From: Pseudarthrobacter phenanthrenivorans | Lineage (GTDB): Bacteria; Actinomycetota; Actinomycetes; Actinomycetales; Micrococcaceae | Direction: 5' to 3' | DNA length: 64,000 nucleotides | NCBI RefSeq assembly: GCF_000813845.1 | Contig: NZ_JWTB01000007.1 | Location: 1 to 64,000, forward strand | Shown here: positions 18,093 through 27,172 of the stretch, piece by piece | How the letters are laid out: the number at the start of each line of letters is the position of its first letter | Numbering within the stretch: position 1 is the first letter of the stretch | Notes under the pieces: model-generated | The model's input: only the letters and a program-made list of their open reading frames with translations | Databases searched by the model: none | What the model was told of the DNA's origin: nothing | Made by a program: the position numbers and the translations under genes

Positions 18093-20182
18093 GCCATGTC
18101 CTTTTCGGTGAGTAGCGTCTGTTGGGGGCTGACCTCGAGCAGGCGGGAGGCCGGGATGTCCGTGGCCAGCCAGTCCATGCCTTCGACGGCGAGCTGGTCC
18201 GCCTTCACGCACCGCACCAGGCCTTCTCCTGCCCCGGAGGGAAGCAGCGGGACGGGTTCGAGGCAGGCGGAGCCGGCAAACTGGCAGCGGGCGGCGAACC
18301 GGCACCCGACGGGCCAGTCCTTGGGCTGCGGCACCTGGCCGCTGATGGTGGCAAGCCGCTCAGGCATGCTGTCCGCGTGGTTGGCGTGCGGGTCCGCGGC
18401 CAGCAGGGCCAGCGTGTAGGGGTGGCGGGGGCTGTCCAGGATGGCCGCGGTCCTGCCGTTTTCCACCACCTGCCCTGCGTACATCACGGCTACCTGGTCA
18501 CAGATGTCCGCCACCACGCCAAGGTCGTGGGTGACCATGACCACGGACATGCCGGTGTCCTTCACCAGTGCACGGAGCAGGGACAGGATCTCGGCCTGGA
18601 CCGTGACATCCAGGGCAGTGGTGGGTTCGTCCGCCACCAGCAGTTTCGGTTTGCCGGACAGCGCGAGGGCGATCGCCACGCGCTGCGCCATGCCGCCGCT
18701 GATCTGGTGCGGATAGGTCTTCAGGATCCGTGCAGCATCAACGATGCCCACCTTCTCCAGCAGGCTGAGCGCTTCCTTGCGGGCCTCGGCCTTGCCCATT
18801 CCGCGGAGCCGGCGGATGGTGGCGGTGAGCTGGTAGCCGACGGTGAACATCGGGTCCAGGGCGCGCATGGGTTCCTGGCTGATCAGGGCGATCTCGCGGC
18901 CGCGGACGGATTCCATGTCCTTGTCCGTGGTGGCGGCAAGGTTCCTGCCGTTCCAGAGGATTTGTCCGCCGGTGACGGAGACGCCGGAGGGCAGCAGTCC
19001 GAGCAGGGACAGCGCGGTCATGGTCTTGCCGCAACCGGACTCCCCCACCAGGCCCAGGACAGTGCCCTGTTCGACGTCGAAGGAGACGTCGGTGACGAGC
19101 CGGACGCCATTGTCGACGCCGACCGAGAGGTTGCGGACGCTGAGCGTCCCCCTGGCTGCGCGTCCGCCAAGGGCGCCGTCGTCCGTGGCATGGACGGGGG
19201 CGGCTGCCGCGATGGCTGCGACTGCCTTGGCGCGTTGCCGGCGTGCGGCAGCCGAGGGCAGGTGCGGCGCGGCGGCGTTGGGGGCCTTGCCCAGGGCGTT
19301 GCCGATGGCATTGGCGGACAGGACTGTGAGGGCCAGGACGGCACCGGTGGGGACCATCATCCAGGGGGCGTCGTAGACGTGCTGGGAGGCGCCCTGGATC
19401 ATGCCGCCCCAGCTGGGCTGCGGGATGGGCGGCCCGAAGCCGATGAAGGCCAGGCCGGCCTGGATGAGCATGCCGACGGCGAAGATGAGTGCCGCCTGGA
19501 CCACGATGGTGTTGGCCAGCCCGGGCAGGACGTGGCGGAGGCTGATGCGCAGCGGTCTGGCGCCGTCCACCTTGGCGGCGTCCACATAGAGCTGGGACTG
19601 CAGCGACTTGGCCTGGCCCAGGATTACCCGGTAGATGCCGGCGGACATCAGGATGCCAAGAATGGCCATGACCACGGGGATGTTGGTTCCCACCGCGCCG
19701 ATCACGGCCAGGATGATCACCGTGCCCGGCAGGGACATCATGACCTCGGTGACCCGGCTGATCACGCCTTCGGTCCGTTCACCCGCACCGGCGGCAGCCA
19801 TGGCCAGGATGGTGCCAAGTGTGACGCCGACAATGACCGTGAGCATTGAGGTCCCGAGGGTGCCGGCCGCCGCGGCGAAGATGCGGCTGAGGATGTCGCG
19901 GCCCAGTTCATCGGTTCCCAGCCAGTGCGCGGCGGTGGGGCCGGAGAGGACGGCAGTGAAGTCCTGGTCCTCGGTTTTGAAGGGCAGCCACAGCGGTGCG
20001 GTCAGCGACGCGGTGACGAGCGCGGCGAGCCAGACGAGGCCGGCTACGGCGCTGGGCGAGGTGAACAACCGGTGCCGGGAAAATCTGGTGATGGCCGCCC
20101 TGCCGGCGTTGCGCGCGGGAGCCGCTGCCGCCGTCGTGGTTTCTGCCTGGTCTGCGGGGGCCGGAGCCATTGAAGGGATCAT
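18089..20182 (-). CDS. Fused permease-ATPase of a peptide-type ABC transporter (DppC-DppD)
   Basis: 697 aa single chain. Residues about 1-300 are a DppC-type permease with its EAA-type loop ([23 protein letters not shown]); an Ala-rich linker (about 300-335) leads to a DppD-type ATPase with Walker A GESGCGKT, signature ISGGMAQR and Walker B LLVADEPT. The C-terminus carries the Cys motif [14 protein letters not shown]. The reading frame is continuous with no internal stop, so the fusion is real in this sequence. Such fusions occur in some actinobacterial transporters. It overlaps dppB-like upstream and the ATPase downstream by ATGA. The fusion fixes a 1:1 ratio of these subunits. Confidence 0.88.
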   Translation of the reverse strand: MIPSMAPAPADQAETTTAAAAPARNAGRAAITRFSRHRLFTSPSAVAGLVWLAALVTASLTAPLWLPFKTEDQDFTAVLSGPTAAHWLGTDELGRDILSRIFAAAAGTLGTSMLTVIVGVTLGTILAMAAAGAGERTEGVISRVTEVMMSLPGTVIILAVIGAVGTNIPVVMAILGILMSAGIYRVILGQAKSLQSQLYVDAAKVDGARPLRISLRHVLPGLANTIVVQAALIFAVGMLIQAGLAFIGFGPPIPQPSWGGMIQGASQHVYDAPWMMVPTGAVLALTVLSANAIGNALGKAPNAAAPHLPSAAARRQRAKAVAAIAAAAPVHATDDGALGGRAARGTLSVRNLSVGVDNGVRLVTDVSFDVEQGTVLGLVGESGCGKTMTALSLLGLLPSGVSVTGGQILWNGRNLAATTDKDMESVRGREIALISQEPMRALDPMFTVGYQLTATIRRLRGMGKAEARKEALSLLEKVGIVDAARILKTYPHQISGGMAQRVAIALALSGKPKLLVADEPTTALDVTVQAEILSLLRALVKDTGMSVVMVTHDLGVVADICDQVAVMYAGQVVENGRTAAILDSPRHPYTLALLAADPHANHADSMPERLATISGQVPQPKDWPVGCRFAARCQFAGSACLEPVPLLPSGAGEGLVRCVKADQLAVEGMDWLATDIPASRLLEVSPQQTLLTEKDMA

Positions 20183-21120
20183 GAGGCACGCAACTTCGGG
20201 TCGAGGAACTTGGTGGCCAGCTCCAGCACCAGGTTGACGGCGACCACCACCACGGTGGCGATGACCACCACGCCCTGGACGGCGGGGGCGTCATGGGTGC
20301 TGACCGAGGTCTGGACGGCCTGGCCCAGGCCGGGCATGGCGAACAGCTGCTCGGCGATGACGGAGCCGCCGAACAGGCCGATGAACTGCAGGGCGATGCC
20401 GGCCACGATGGGCAGGCTGGCGTAGCGCAGGGCGTGGACGTAGAGGATCTTCCAGGTGGGGGTGGCCGTGGCACGCAGCGTTCGGATGTGCTCCTGCTGC
20501 AGGGCCTCGAGCATGGAGGCCCTGGTCTGCCGGGCGATGAACGCCGCACCGCCCACGGCCAGGGTGATCACCGGCAGCGCCAGGGACAGCGCCCAGTCCT
20601 GCGGGGAGACCTCGAACGGGACGTAGCCGGTGGCGGGAAAGATGGAGGACTGGACGGCAAAGAGGTAGACGAAGAGGACGCCCACCCAGAACGCGGGCAG
20701 GGCAACCAGGAGGCCGACGAAGCCGCCGATGGCCTGGTCCAGCAGTCCCCCGCGGACGGCCGCGGTGACGCCAAGGGCGATGCCCAGGACGGCACTGAGG
20801 ATGGTGGCACCGGCGGCAAGGGAGGCGGTGACAGGCAACCGGCTCGCCAAGTCCGCGCTGACGGAGCGGCCATCGATGAGCGAGATGCCCAGGTCGCCCT
20901 GGACCGCGGAACCGAGCCAGGTGAAGAACTGAGTGAGGAGCGGGTCGTTCCAGCCCAGCCGCTGGTTGACCTCGTCGATGGCTTCCTGGGAGGCGCCGGC
21001 GCCGAGGGACACGGCCCCGGGGCTGCCCGGCATTGCGTGCACCAGCAGGAATGCCAGCACCGCAACCACCAGCACGGTGGCCAGCGCCATCAGCAGGCGC
21101 TTAGTGATGAATAGTGCCAT
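20179..21120 (-). CDS. Peptide-type ABC transporter permease (DppB family)
   Basis: 313 aa permease with an N-terminal helix (ALFITKRLLMALATVLVVAVLAFLL) followed by the periplasmic domain and five further membrane segments. The EAA loop is near QTRASMLEALQQEHIRTLRATA. I place the start at the ATG at 21120 because GGAGGT lies 4 bases ahead of it; the ATG four codons upstream would contain that site. It is the partner of the fused DppC-DppD chain and is separated from the binding-protein gene by an attenuator hairpin. Confidence 0.9.
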   Translation of the reverse strand: MALFITKRLLMALATVLVVAVLAFLLVHAMPGSPGAVSLGAGASQEAIDEVNQRLGWNDPLLTQFFTWLGSAVQGDLGISLIDGRSVSADLASRLPVTASLAAGATILSAVLGIALGVTAAVRGGLLDQAIGGFVGLLVALPAFWVGVLFVYLFAVQSSIFPATGYVPFEVSPQDWALSLALPVITLAVGGAAFIARQTRASMLEALQQEHIRTLRATATPTWKILYVHALRYASLPIVAGIALQFIGLFGGSVIAEQLFAMPGLGQAVQTSVSTHDAPAVQGVVVIATVVVVAVNLVLELATKFLDPKLRAS

Positions 21121-21145
21121 GGTGACCTCCATCGGTCAGGCCCGT

Positions 21146-21184
21146 CCCGCCGGGCACTCCCCTTGGCGGGGAGCACCCGGCGGG
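21146..21184 (-). terminator. Attenuator hairpin between binding protein and permease
   Basis: Two stacked stems (CCCGCCGGG/CCCGGCGGG and CTCCCC/GGGGAG) with a 2x2 internal loop and a 5-base apex. It sits directly after the binding-protein stop, like the hairpin at 4824, and probably raises the ratio of binding protein to permease. Confidence 0.65.
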
Positions 21185-21196
21185 ATGGTGCGGGTG

Positions 21197-22753
21197 TTAG
21201 CTCGCCGGGGTGTAGGACGAAAGGAGCGGGTAGGCGTTGGTGCCGGCGAACTTCACCGGGGCCACCTTCTTGGTGTTGTAGCCCTGGTTGGTGAGGGCCT
21301 CGTACAGCGGGATCATCCAGCCGGACTCCACCAGGCGGGTGTTCAGCTTGGTGGCGGCTGCCTTGGCGGCGGCGTCGTCCTTGGCTGCGGCCAGTTCGCC
21401 GGTGGCGGCGCTGAGCTGGTCATCGGTGGCCTTCTGGACGTTGGTGAAGCCGTTGAGGACCACGCCGTACATCACGCCGACGGGGTTGTCCCAGTTCAGC
21501 GGCGCATAGCCGAGGGGCGTGGTGGCGACGGCGGCGAAGGCTTCGTCCGTTGACGCGGCCATCTTCACGTTCATGGTGATGCCGACGGCGGCGAGGTCCT
21601 TCTGGACGGCCTGCAAGTCCGTCTGGGTCTGGGCGCCGGCGATGATGGTGAACTCGAAGCCGTTGGGGTAGCCGGCCTCGGCCAGCAGGCTCTTGGCCTT
21701 GTCCGGGTTGTACGCGAACTCGATTTCAAGGTCCTTGGTGAAGCCCGCCGAATCCTTGGGGAGGGCGTTCCAGGCCGGGACATCACCCTTGTGCAGTGCG
21801 TCCACCAGGGCCTGGCGGTTGATGGCGTACTGGATGGCCTGCCGGACCTTCTCCTGGGCGAACGCCGGGGCGGTCTTGCCGATCTTGTCGAAGGAGATCA
21901 TGGTGTTGACGGTGCCGCCGATCTGGGTGACGCCGACGCCCTTCGACTTGGCGAAGTCAACCGTGTTCGAGGTCAGCATGGCCACGTCCGCCTGGCCGGA
22001 CACGAGGGCGTTGGCCCGGGCCTGCGGGTCCAGCACCACACTGAAAACCACCTTCTTATAGGCGTACTTGGATGCGTCGGCGCTCTTGTCGTTCTTCACC
22101 ATTACGTACTTGTTGCCCTTCACCGTGGAGGGGTCCAGGGTGTACGGGCCGGAACCGTCAGGGGTGGCCGCCAGGCTGGCGGTGTCCGTGACACCGTTCT
22201 TTCCCACGATCATCCCGGTGGTGGAGGCCAGGTTCTTTTCGAATCCCGGCTGCGGCTTGGCGAACGTCAGGGACACCTGGGTGGGGCCCACCACGTCCAC
22301 CGAGGTGATTTCCTGCGCGCCGCCCTTGGCGACGGCCGAGTAGGCGCTCAGTGCGGGATCGGAGCGGCGGTCCAGGTTGGCCTTGACCAGTGCGGCGTCG
22401 AGCTTGGAGCCGTCCGTGAACGTGACGTCGTCCTTGAGGGTCAGCGTCAGGACTGTTTTGTCCGCGTTGTAGCTGAACTCCTTGGCCAGGCCTGGTCCCG
22501 TGGAACCGTCCGGCTGCAGCGTCATGAGGCTGTCGTAGAGGCCTTCGAAGAACTGGCGCTGCGCTGCGGAGACGCGCAACGGGTCGTAGCCGAAGGAGGC
22601 CGAGTCGCTGTCGATGGCCAGCGTGATGCTGCTGGTATCGGCTTTGGCGGAGGCCTGGCTGGATCCGCCGCCGCAGGCGGCCAGGGAGCCGATCAGCAAG
22701 GCACCGGTCAGGACGGCAGCGCTGCCGCGTGCGGTGGTAGTCAGGAGTTTCAT
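21197..22753 (-). CDS. ABC transporter substrate-binding lipoprotein, SBP family 5
   Basis: 518 aa extracellular binding protein of the oligopeptide/nickel/oligosaccharide class. The signal peptide ends in the lipobox LAAC (C27). Family landmarks include the DGSKLDAALVKANLDR segment near residue 115 and VRQAIQYAINRQALVDAL near 300. It is first gene of the operon binding protein, DppB, DppC-D fusion, DppF, GH78. The divergent GH1 gene and terminal rhamnosidase suggest its ligand is a rhamnosyl-glucoside such as rutinose, which is inference. Confidence 0.88.
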   Translation of the reverse strand: MKLLTTTARGSAAVLTGALLIGSLAACGGGSSQASAKADTSSITLAIDSDSASFGYDPLRVSAAQRQFFEGLYDSLMTLQPDGSTGPGLAKEFSYNADKTVLTLTLKDDVTFTDGSKLDAALVKANLDRRSDPALSAYSAVAKGGAQEITSVDVVGPTQVSLTFAKPQPGFEKNLASTTGMIVGKNGVTDTASLAATPDGSGPYTLDPSTVKGNKYVMVKNDKSADASKYAYKKVVFSVVLDPQARANALVSGQADVAMLTSNTVDFAKSKGVGVTQIGGTVNTMISFDKIGKTAPAFAQEKVRQAIQYAINRQALVDALHKGDVPAWNALPKDSAGFTKDLEIEFAYNPDKAKSLLAEAGYPNGFEFTIIAGAQTQTDLQAVQKDLAAVGITMNVKMAASTDEAFAAVATTPLGYAPLNWDNPVGVMYGVVLNGFTNVQKATDDQLSAATGELAAAKDDAAAKAAATKLNTRLVESGWMIPLYEALTNQGYNTKKVAPVKFAGTNAYPLLSSYTPAS

Positions 22754-22872
22754 GTGCTGCGCCTTCGCATTCTTCTATGACTGCAACGGAAAGAAATCAG
22801 TGGGGCCGGAGGTGCCCGGCTCCCTTCAAGAATCAGCCGGGGCTGCCTGCACCAAACATGACAATGTCATTG

Positions 22873-22890
22873 ATTGAAAAGGTATTGTGG
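22873..22890 (+). promoter_or_regulatory. 18-bp motif shared with the GH78/IclR locus
   Basis: ATTGAAAAGGTATTGTGG matches 14 of 18 bases with 11849-11866. It lies in the 219-base divergent gap between the binding protein and GH1 genes, about 80 bases ahead of GH1. Small inverted repeats (ATGAC-AAT-GTCAT and CAATG-T-CATTG) sit just upstream at 22858-22872. Proposed common site for the IclR regulator at 11919. Confidence 0.4.
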
Positions 22891-22972
22891 CGGCGGTCAC
22901 GCCGGCCGACAGGATGGAGGGGAAGGCAGCGAAGCCTGGGACGCCGAGCGCGTCCATCACGAAAGGAACCCC

Positions 22973-24232
22973 ATGACCAACCCGTTCCCCCGCGACTTCC
23001 TCTGGGGCGTGGCCACCGCAGGCCACCAGGTGGAAGGCAACAACGTCAACAGCGATACCTGGTTCCTGGAGCACCTGCCCGGGACGATCTTCGCCGAGCC
23101 CTCCGGGGATGCGGTGGACCACTACCACCATTACCGGGAGGACATCGCACTGATCGCCGGCCTCGGCTTCACCAGCTACCGCTTCTCCATTGAGTGGGCC
23201 CGGGTCGAACCGGAGGAAGGCCACTTTTCCGTGGCCGAACTGGACCACTACAAGCGGGTCCTGGAGGCATGCCGCGACCATGGCCTGGCTCCCGTGGTCA
23301 CCTTCCACCACTTCACGTCACCCCTGTGGCTCCTGCGCCGCGGCGGCTGGGAATCCCCGGAAACCCCGGAACTCTTCGCGCGCTATTGCGGACGGGTGAT
23401 GTCGCACCTGGGTGACCTGATCGGCGTCGCCTGCACCCTGAACGAGCCCAACCTGCCCTGGCTGCTGGAGTCCTTTGGCATCGGCGGCGAAGCGCCGGAG
23501 AACCGCGGAACCGTGCCCGTATGGGCCGCGGCCGCGGAGCGCCTGGGCATCGACGCAGCGGCTGTGGCCCCCTTCCAGTTCTGCTCCACGGAGGAGGGCT
23601 TCCAGGTGAAACTGGCTGCACACCGCGCCGCCACTGCAGCCATCAAGGCGCACCGCGCCGACCTCCCGGTGGGATGGACGCTCGCCAACTCTGACATCCA
23701 GGCCATCCCAGGCGGCGAAGAACTGGCAGCCCGGGTGCGCCGGGACGTCAACGAACGGTTCCTGGAGGCATCGCGGGGGGACGACTTCGTGGGCATCCAG
23801 ACCTACGGCCGGACCGTCTATGGCCCGGACGGCCACGCCCCGGCGCCGGAAGGAGTGCCCACCAACCAGATGGGTGAGGAAATCTATCCGCAGGCCCTGG
23901 AGGCCACCATCCGCGAGGCCCACCGGATCGCCGGCATCCCGGTCGTCGTGACCGAGAACGGGCTGGCCACCGAGGATGACACCCAGCGCGTTTCCTACCT
24001 CAAGGCAGCGGTCGACGGCGTGGCCTCCTGCCTTGCCGACGGCATCGACGTGCGCGGCTACATCGCCTGGACGGCCTTCGACAACTTCGAGTGGATTTTC
24101 GGCTACCGGCCCAAGTTCGGCCTGATCGCCGTCGACCGGACAACCCAGGAACGCACGCCGAAGGAAAGTGCGCACTGGCTGGGCAGCTTTGCCCGGGAGC
24201 ACACCCTGGCCGGGGCTGCGCAGCCGGCCTGA
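22973..24232 (+). CDS. Beta-glucosidase-like glycoside hydrolase, GH1
   Basis: 419 aa cytoplasmic GH1 enzyme. The acid-base Glu is in TLNEP (E158) and the nucleophile in VTENG (E328). It is somewhat shorter than the usual 440-490 aa, with a compact sugar-binding region (NSDTWFLEH near 26-34), so it may not prefer simple beta-glucosides. The ATG at 22973 has AAAGGAA upstream; the longer frame begins inside the promoter region. It is divergent from the peptide-type transporter operon ending in a rhamnosidase, and is likely to hydrolyse the imported glycoside core after rhamnose removal. Confidence 0.88.
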   Translation: MTNPFPRDFLWGVATAGHQVEGNNVNSDTWFLEHLPGTIFAEPSGDAVDHYHHYREDIALIAGLGFTSYRFSIEWARVEPEEGHFSVAELDHYKRVLEACRDHGLAPVVTFHHFTSPLWLLRRGGWESPETPELFARYCGRVMSHLGDLIGVACTLNEPNLPWLLESFGIGGEAPENRGTVPVWAAAAERLGIDAAAVAPFQFCSTEEGFQVKLAAHRAATAAIKAHRADLPVGWTLANSDIQAIPGGEELAARVRRDVNERFLEASRGDDFVGIQTYGRTVYGPDGHAPAPEGVPTNQMGEEIYPQALEATIREAHRIAGIPVVVTENGLATEDDTQRVSYLKAAVDGVASCLADGIDVRGYIAWTAFDNFEWIFGYRPKFGLIAVDRTTQERTPKESAHWLGSFAREHTLAGAAQPA

Positions 24233-24240
24233 CAACAGCG

Positions 24241-24275
24241 AATGGCCCGGACCTCCCTTGGAGGTCCGGGCCATT
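24241..24275 (+). terminator. Intrinsic terminator hairpin between GH1 and nucleoside hydrolase
   Basis: A perfect 16-bp stem (arms 24241-24256 and 24260-24275) with a 3-base CTT loop starts 8 bases after the GH1 stop. It lies between convergent genes and can serve both strands. The T-tract is poor, as usual in high-GC actinobacteria. Confidence 0.85.
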
Positions 24276-24286
24276 GTCCTTGCCTG

Positions 24287-25114
24287 CTACTGATGCAGCC
24301 GCAGCTTCGCGAGGAAGTCCGCCATGATCAGCCGCGTATCCACCGAGGTGTAGGTCCGGCGGGACGGCCCCGTAGCCGTTTCGGTGAACGCCGAGGTGAC
24401 GTCGTCCAGGCCGGTCACCACCAGGGGTGCGCTGTCGCCGAGGCACCACAGCGGCCCGAACTTCACGAAGTCCGGCACGTGAAGGCTGTTGAAGTGCTTC
24501 CACAGCCACTCGCCGGCAGGTCCCCCATTCCTGAAGGCGTGGTCGAGTTCCGCAACCGAGGCCACCACCTGCCGGTACGTTTCGGCGGGGAACTGCCAGA
24601 CCGCCAGTTCCTGGTGTGACAGTACGAAGTCCGCAGCGGCGGGATCCGTGCAGTAGTTGTACTCCTCGTTGTTCCGGGCAGCTCCACCCACCCAGGCCAG
24701 TGTCAGCAACGGGGCAATGCCTGGATCCAGCAGGAGTGCATCGGCAACATTGGTGAGGGGACCGGCGCACACCAGGATCAGGGGCAGCCCACCCGCGGCC
24801 CTGGCGGCGCCAATGATCGCGTCCGCCGCAGCGGAGTTCCTCGGCTGCCCGGTAAAGGGGCTGTCCGGCCCGGCATGCACCGCAGATTCGGGGTGCTCCA
24901 GCACCCGGAGCAGCTCCCCGGCAAGACCAGCGCCCCGATGGGCCATCCCCTCGGGCGGCCCGAACATCGGGTTGGTCAGGGAGCTGGTGACGCCGACGAT
25001 CCTGTTGGCGGGCGACAACGCATGGTGGGCCAGTGCAAGAAGGCCGTCAGGGTCGCCGGCCCAGTCATTATCGATAATCACCCGGCACCGGGGTGCAATC
25101 CGAATCAAGTCCAT
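24287..25114 (-). CDS. Nucleoside hydrolase family protein
   Basis: 275 aa protein of the inosine-uridine nucleoside N-ribohydrolase fold, cleaving the N-glycosidic bond of a nucleoside. The calcium-binding motif is a variant, DNDWAGDPDG (14-23), of the usual DTDxGxDD. Family elements such as LVCAGPLTNVADAL (about 111-124) are present. It is shorter than the typical 310 aa, and the changed metal motif defines a divergent branch, so the substrate may not be a standard nucleoside. It is alone on the minus strand with no operon partner. Confidence 0.78.
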   Translation of the reverse strand: MDLIRIAPRCRVIIDNDWAGDPDGLLALAHHALSPANRIVGVTSSLTNPMFGPPEGMAHRGAGLAGELLRVLEHPESAVHAGPDSPFTGQPRNSAAADAIIGAARAAGGLPLILVCAGPLTNVADALLLDPGIAPLLTLAWVGGAARNNEEYNYCTDPAAADFVLSHQELAVWQFPAETYRQVVASVAELDHAFRNGGPAGEWLWKHFNSLHVPDFVKFGPLWCLGDSAPLVVTGLDDVTSAFTETATGPSRRTYTSVDTRLIMADFLAKLRLHQ

Positions 25115-25189
25115 TTTGCAAGCGTCGCAGCGCCCGCAGAATCACGGGACCGCACATTCCATTCACCGAAAGGCGGAAGTGTGCCTCCG

Positions 25190-25627
25190 TCAGTGCGTGT
25201 CCGGTTCCCGGATCACCAGGACGGGGCAGTGCGCGTGATGGATGGTCTGGTGGGAGACCGACCCGAGCAGCATTCCAGTGAACCCGCCATGGCCGCGGGA
25301 GCCGACCACCACCAGGTCCGCATCGCGGGACGCATCAATCAGCGCCGAGGCCGGGTTGCCCTCCACGATGCGGCCGGTGATGGCCACGCCCCGGTCCTTG
25401 ACGCGTTCCAGCTCAGCTTCGAGGATGGCCTGGGCGTCTTTCTGGAAGATGTCGTAGTCCCAGGCTGTGCCCATGGCGTCGCTGACATAAGGGAAATTCC
25501 AGGCCGTCAGGGCCTGGATTTCGCCTGTGCGCAGCCTGGATTCCTCAACCGCCCAGTCCATTGCGGTGCGTGACTGCTCGGAACCGTCCACGCCCACCAC
25601 TATCCGGAAAGTACCGCTACCGGCCAC
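25190..25627 (-). CDS. Universal stress protein
   Basis: 145 aa single UspA domain. VVGVDGSEQSRTA opens the domain, and the ATP-binding signature G-2x-G-9x-G-S is present as GSRGHGGFTGMLLGSVS (about 109-125). It ends VLVIREPDTH. Such proteins act in dormancy and stress physiology. It stands as a single gene between the nucleoside hydrolase and the Cys-rich protein, with about 30 bases to the latter, so it may share a transcript with it. Confidence 0.9.
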   Translation of the reverse strand: MAGSGTFRIVVGVDGSEQSRTAMDWAVEESRLRTGEIQALTAWNFPYVSDAMGTAWDYDIFQKDAQAILEAELERVKDRGVAITGRIVEGNPASALIDASRDADLVVVGSRGHGGFTGMLLGSVSHQTIHHAHCPVLVIREPDTH

Positions 25628-25657
25628 AGTTCCTCTTTTCCTGGTCCGCGCTTGCCG

Positions 25658-25948
25658 TCACTGCCGGCCCTGGCCGGTGGAAGTGCCCTGCGCCGGTACG
25701 GCCACGGTTGAATGCTCCGGCTGGGCCGCCCGGTGCGGGTTTCCCGCCTCCCTGGCACAGTGCAGGCAGCAATAGATGCCCGCTTCGCTTTCCACGGGAT
25801 GGCCCAGGATCCGGCAGCCGCAATGCTCGCAGGCAGGAGCCATCATGTGGATTGCGCACTCGAAGCTGTCGAACGTGCCGCTCTGGTTCCCCATGCTGAC
25901 TGTGAACATCCGGCCCTCGCTGCTGCCGCAAACGTCGCATCCGCCCAT
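25658..25948 (-). CDS. Cysteine-rich zinc-ribbon-like protein
   Basis: 96 aa with two CxxC-type clusters: CDVC at the N-terminus, then FECAIH, CEHCGC and CCLHC, giving up to ten cysteines with several histidines. This fits a zinc-binding domain and resembles small actinobacterial proteins sometimes called prokaryotic metallothionein-like; function is unknown. The C-terminal 30 residues are low-complexity. The ATG at 25948 has an ideal AGGAGG site, while the longer reading frame has none. The gene is just upstream of the universal stress protein. Confidence 0.75.
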   Translation of the reverse strand: MGGCDVCGSSEGRMFTVSMGNQSGTFDSFECAIHMMAPACEHCGCRILGHPVESEAGIYCCLHCAREAGNPHRAAQPEHSTVAVPAQGTSTGQGRQ

Positions 25949-26039
25949 CGTCTCCGCCTCCTGTTGAAACGCCTGTTCCCGACACTCAAGTTGACCGCCA
26001 GGGCCGCTCAACTGCCTAGGGGCGAAGGTCCTCCCGGGC

Positions 26040-26762
26040 CTAAAGGTGCCGGAGGTACCGTTCGGGTGAGTCCATGAAGCTCCGCCAGGCGGCGACGAGT
26101 TCCAGTTCCTCCCAGGACCGGGCCCGGAGTCCCCAAGGTCCGACCTCAAGGATGGTGGCCCCGGGAAGCGCCGCCAACAAAGGGGAATGGGTGGACATCA
26201 GCACCTGCGATTTCCCGTCTGCGAGGCGTTCCTTGAGGACGGACAGAAGGCCCAGGCAACCGGAAAAGGACAAGGCGGATTCCGGTTCGTCCAGTACCCA
26301 CAGGCCGGGCCCGGCGAACCTGTCGGCTGCCAGCTGCAGGAAGGACTCGCCGTGGGACATGTCATGGAAGGGGATGTCCGGCCTGGAGGTGCTGGGGTTG
26401 TTTTCCAGGTACGTGTAGAAGCCGTGCATGGTCTCAGCCCGGAGGAAATAGCCGCGGCGGGTTGCTCCCGCGTTCCGGATGAGCTGGAGATGGTCGCCAA
26501 GGATGGATTCGCTGCGCCGCGTAACGTGGCGGGCACCCGTGGACCCGCCCTCGGGCGAGAGCCCGTAGGCGAGGGCCACCGCTTCCACCAGGGTCGATTT
26601 TCCCGAGCCGTTCCCGCCTACCAGGATGGTGGCTGGGCCGAGGTCGAGGCCCTGGTCGAGGACCTGCAAAACCGGCGGAAGGACCGCTGGCCAGCGCGAG
26701 CGGTCCAGCATGTTTCCGGGGTCTTCTCCCAACCGCCGGACCGGGTATGCGCTCAGGGCCAT
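26040..26762 (-). CDS. AAA/ABC-type ATPase, predicted
   Basis: 240 aa ATP-binding protein without membrane segments. Walker A GGNGSGKST is at 49-57, a signature-like DMSHGES at about 140 and Walker B LWVLDEPESALS at about 155-166, followed by a switch His in MSTHSP. This arrangement belongs to the ABC-type/SMC-like AAA proteins (COG3910-like), not to transporter subunits. The start at 26762 is supported by GGAAGGATGGAG. There are no obvious operon partners: the Cys-rich gene lies 91 bases downstream and the small protein gene is divergent. The role is unknown, perhaps DNA or RNA transactions. Confidence 0.8.
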   Translation of the reverse strand: MALSAYPVRRLGEDPGNMLDRSRWPAVLPPVLQVLDQGLDLGPATILVGGNGSGKSTLVEAVALAYGLSPEGGSTGARHVTRRSESILGDHLQLIRNAGATRRGYFLRAETMHGFYTYLENNPSTSRPDIPFHDMSHGESFLQLAADRFAGPGLWVLDEPESALSFSGCLGLLSVLKERLADGKSQVLMSTHSPLLAALPGATILEVGPWGLRARSWEELELVAAWRSFMDSPERYLRHL

Positions 26763-26866
26763 GGCTCCATCCTTCCAGCAGGAATTAATCCGCACGGCTC
26801 CCATCCGCCCCGGGTCCCGCTCCGAATCCCAACTGTACGAGTCCACGACGAGCCTAGGACGGGACG

Positions 26867-27172
26867 ATGGATGACCTGGACCAGCAGGCCCTCACGGCCG
26901 CTGTCATCAAGGAACATGGGCTGGACCTCGCGCAGCTGTGGATGGAGTTTGTCGCACTGGGCGGGGATGCCTCCGAACAACTCATTCGCGACTACTGCGC
27001 CGGCGAGGCCACCCTGTCGCCGAAGGAGCGGGATGCCTTGGCCCAGGCGGTAAACGAACACTGCGCTACCGAGGGCCTTCCGCTCCGCGCTCCGCTCAGC
27101 GACTCCGACCTTGTCCTTTTGCAGCCGGAACAGCGTGACCCTGACTGCAAGGGGCCTTACTCGTCGAAGTAG
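26867..27172 (+). CDS. Hypothetical small acidic protein
   Basis: 101 aa soluble protein, acidic and rich in helix-forming residues (DQQALTAAVIKEHGLDLAQLWMEF). No domain is recognised. It begins about 100 bases divergent from the AAA ATPase start, preceded by GACGGGACG. Its last 16 bases overlap the end of the convergent GAF-ANTAR gene. Codon use is normal, which supports it as real. Confidence 0.6.
   Translation: MDDLDQQALTAAVIKEHGLDLAQLWMEFVALGGDASEQLIRDYCAGEATLSPKERDALAQAVNEHCATEGLPLRAPLSDSDLVLLQPEQRDPDCKGPYSSK

Noticed and set aside
18122-19849. A 575-codon open frame antisense to the fused permease-ATPase
   Set aside because: Low-complexity Gly/Asp/Val/His protein with no domain; the minus strand is coding.
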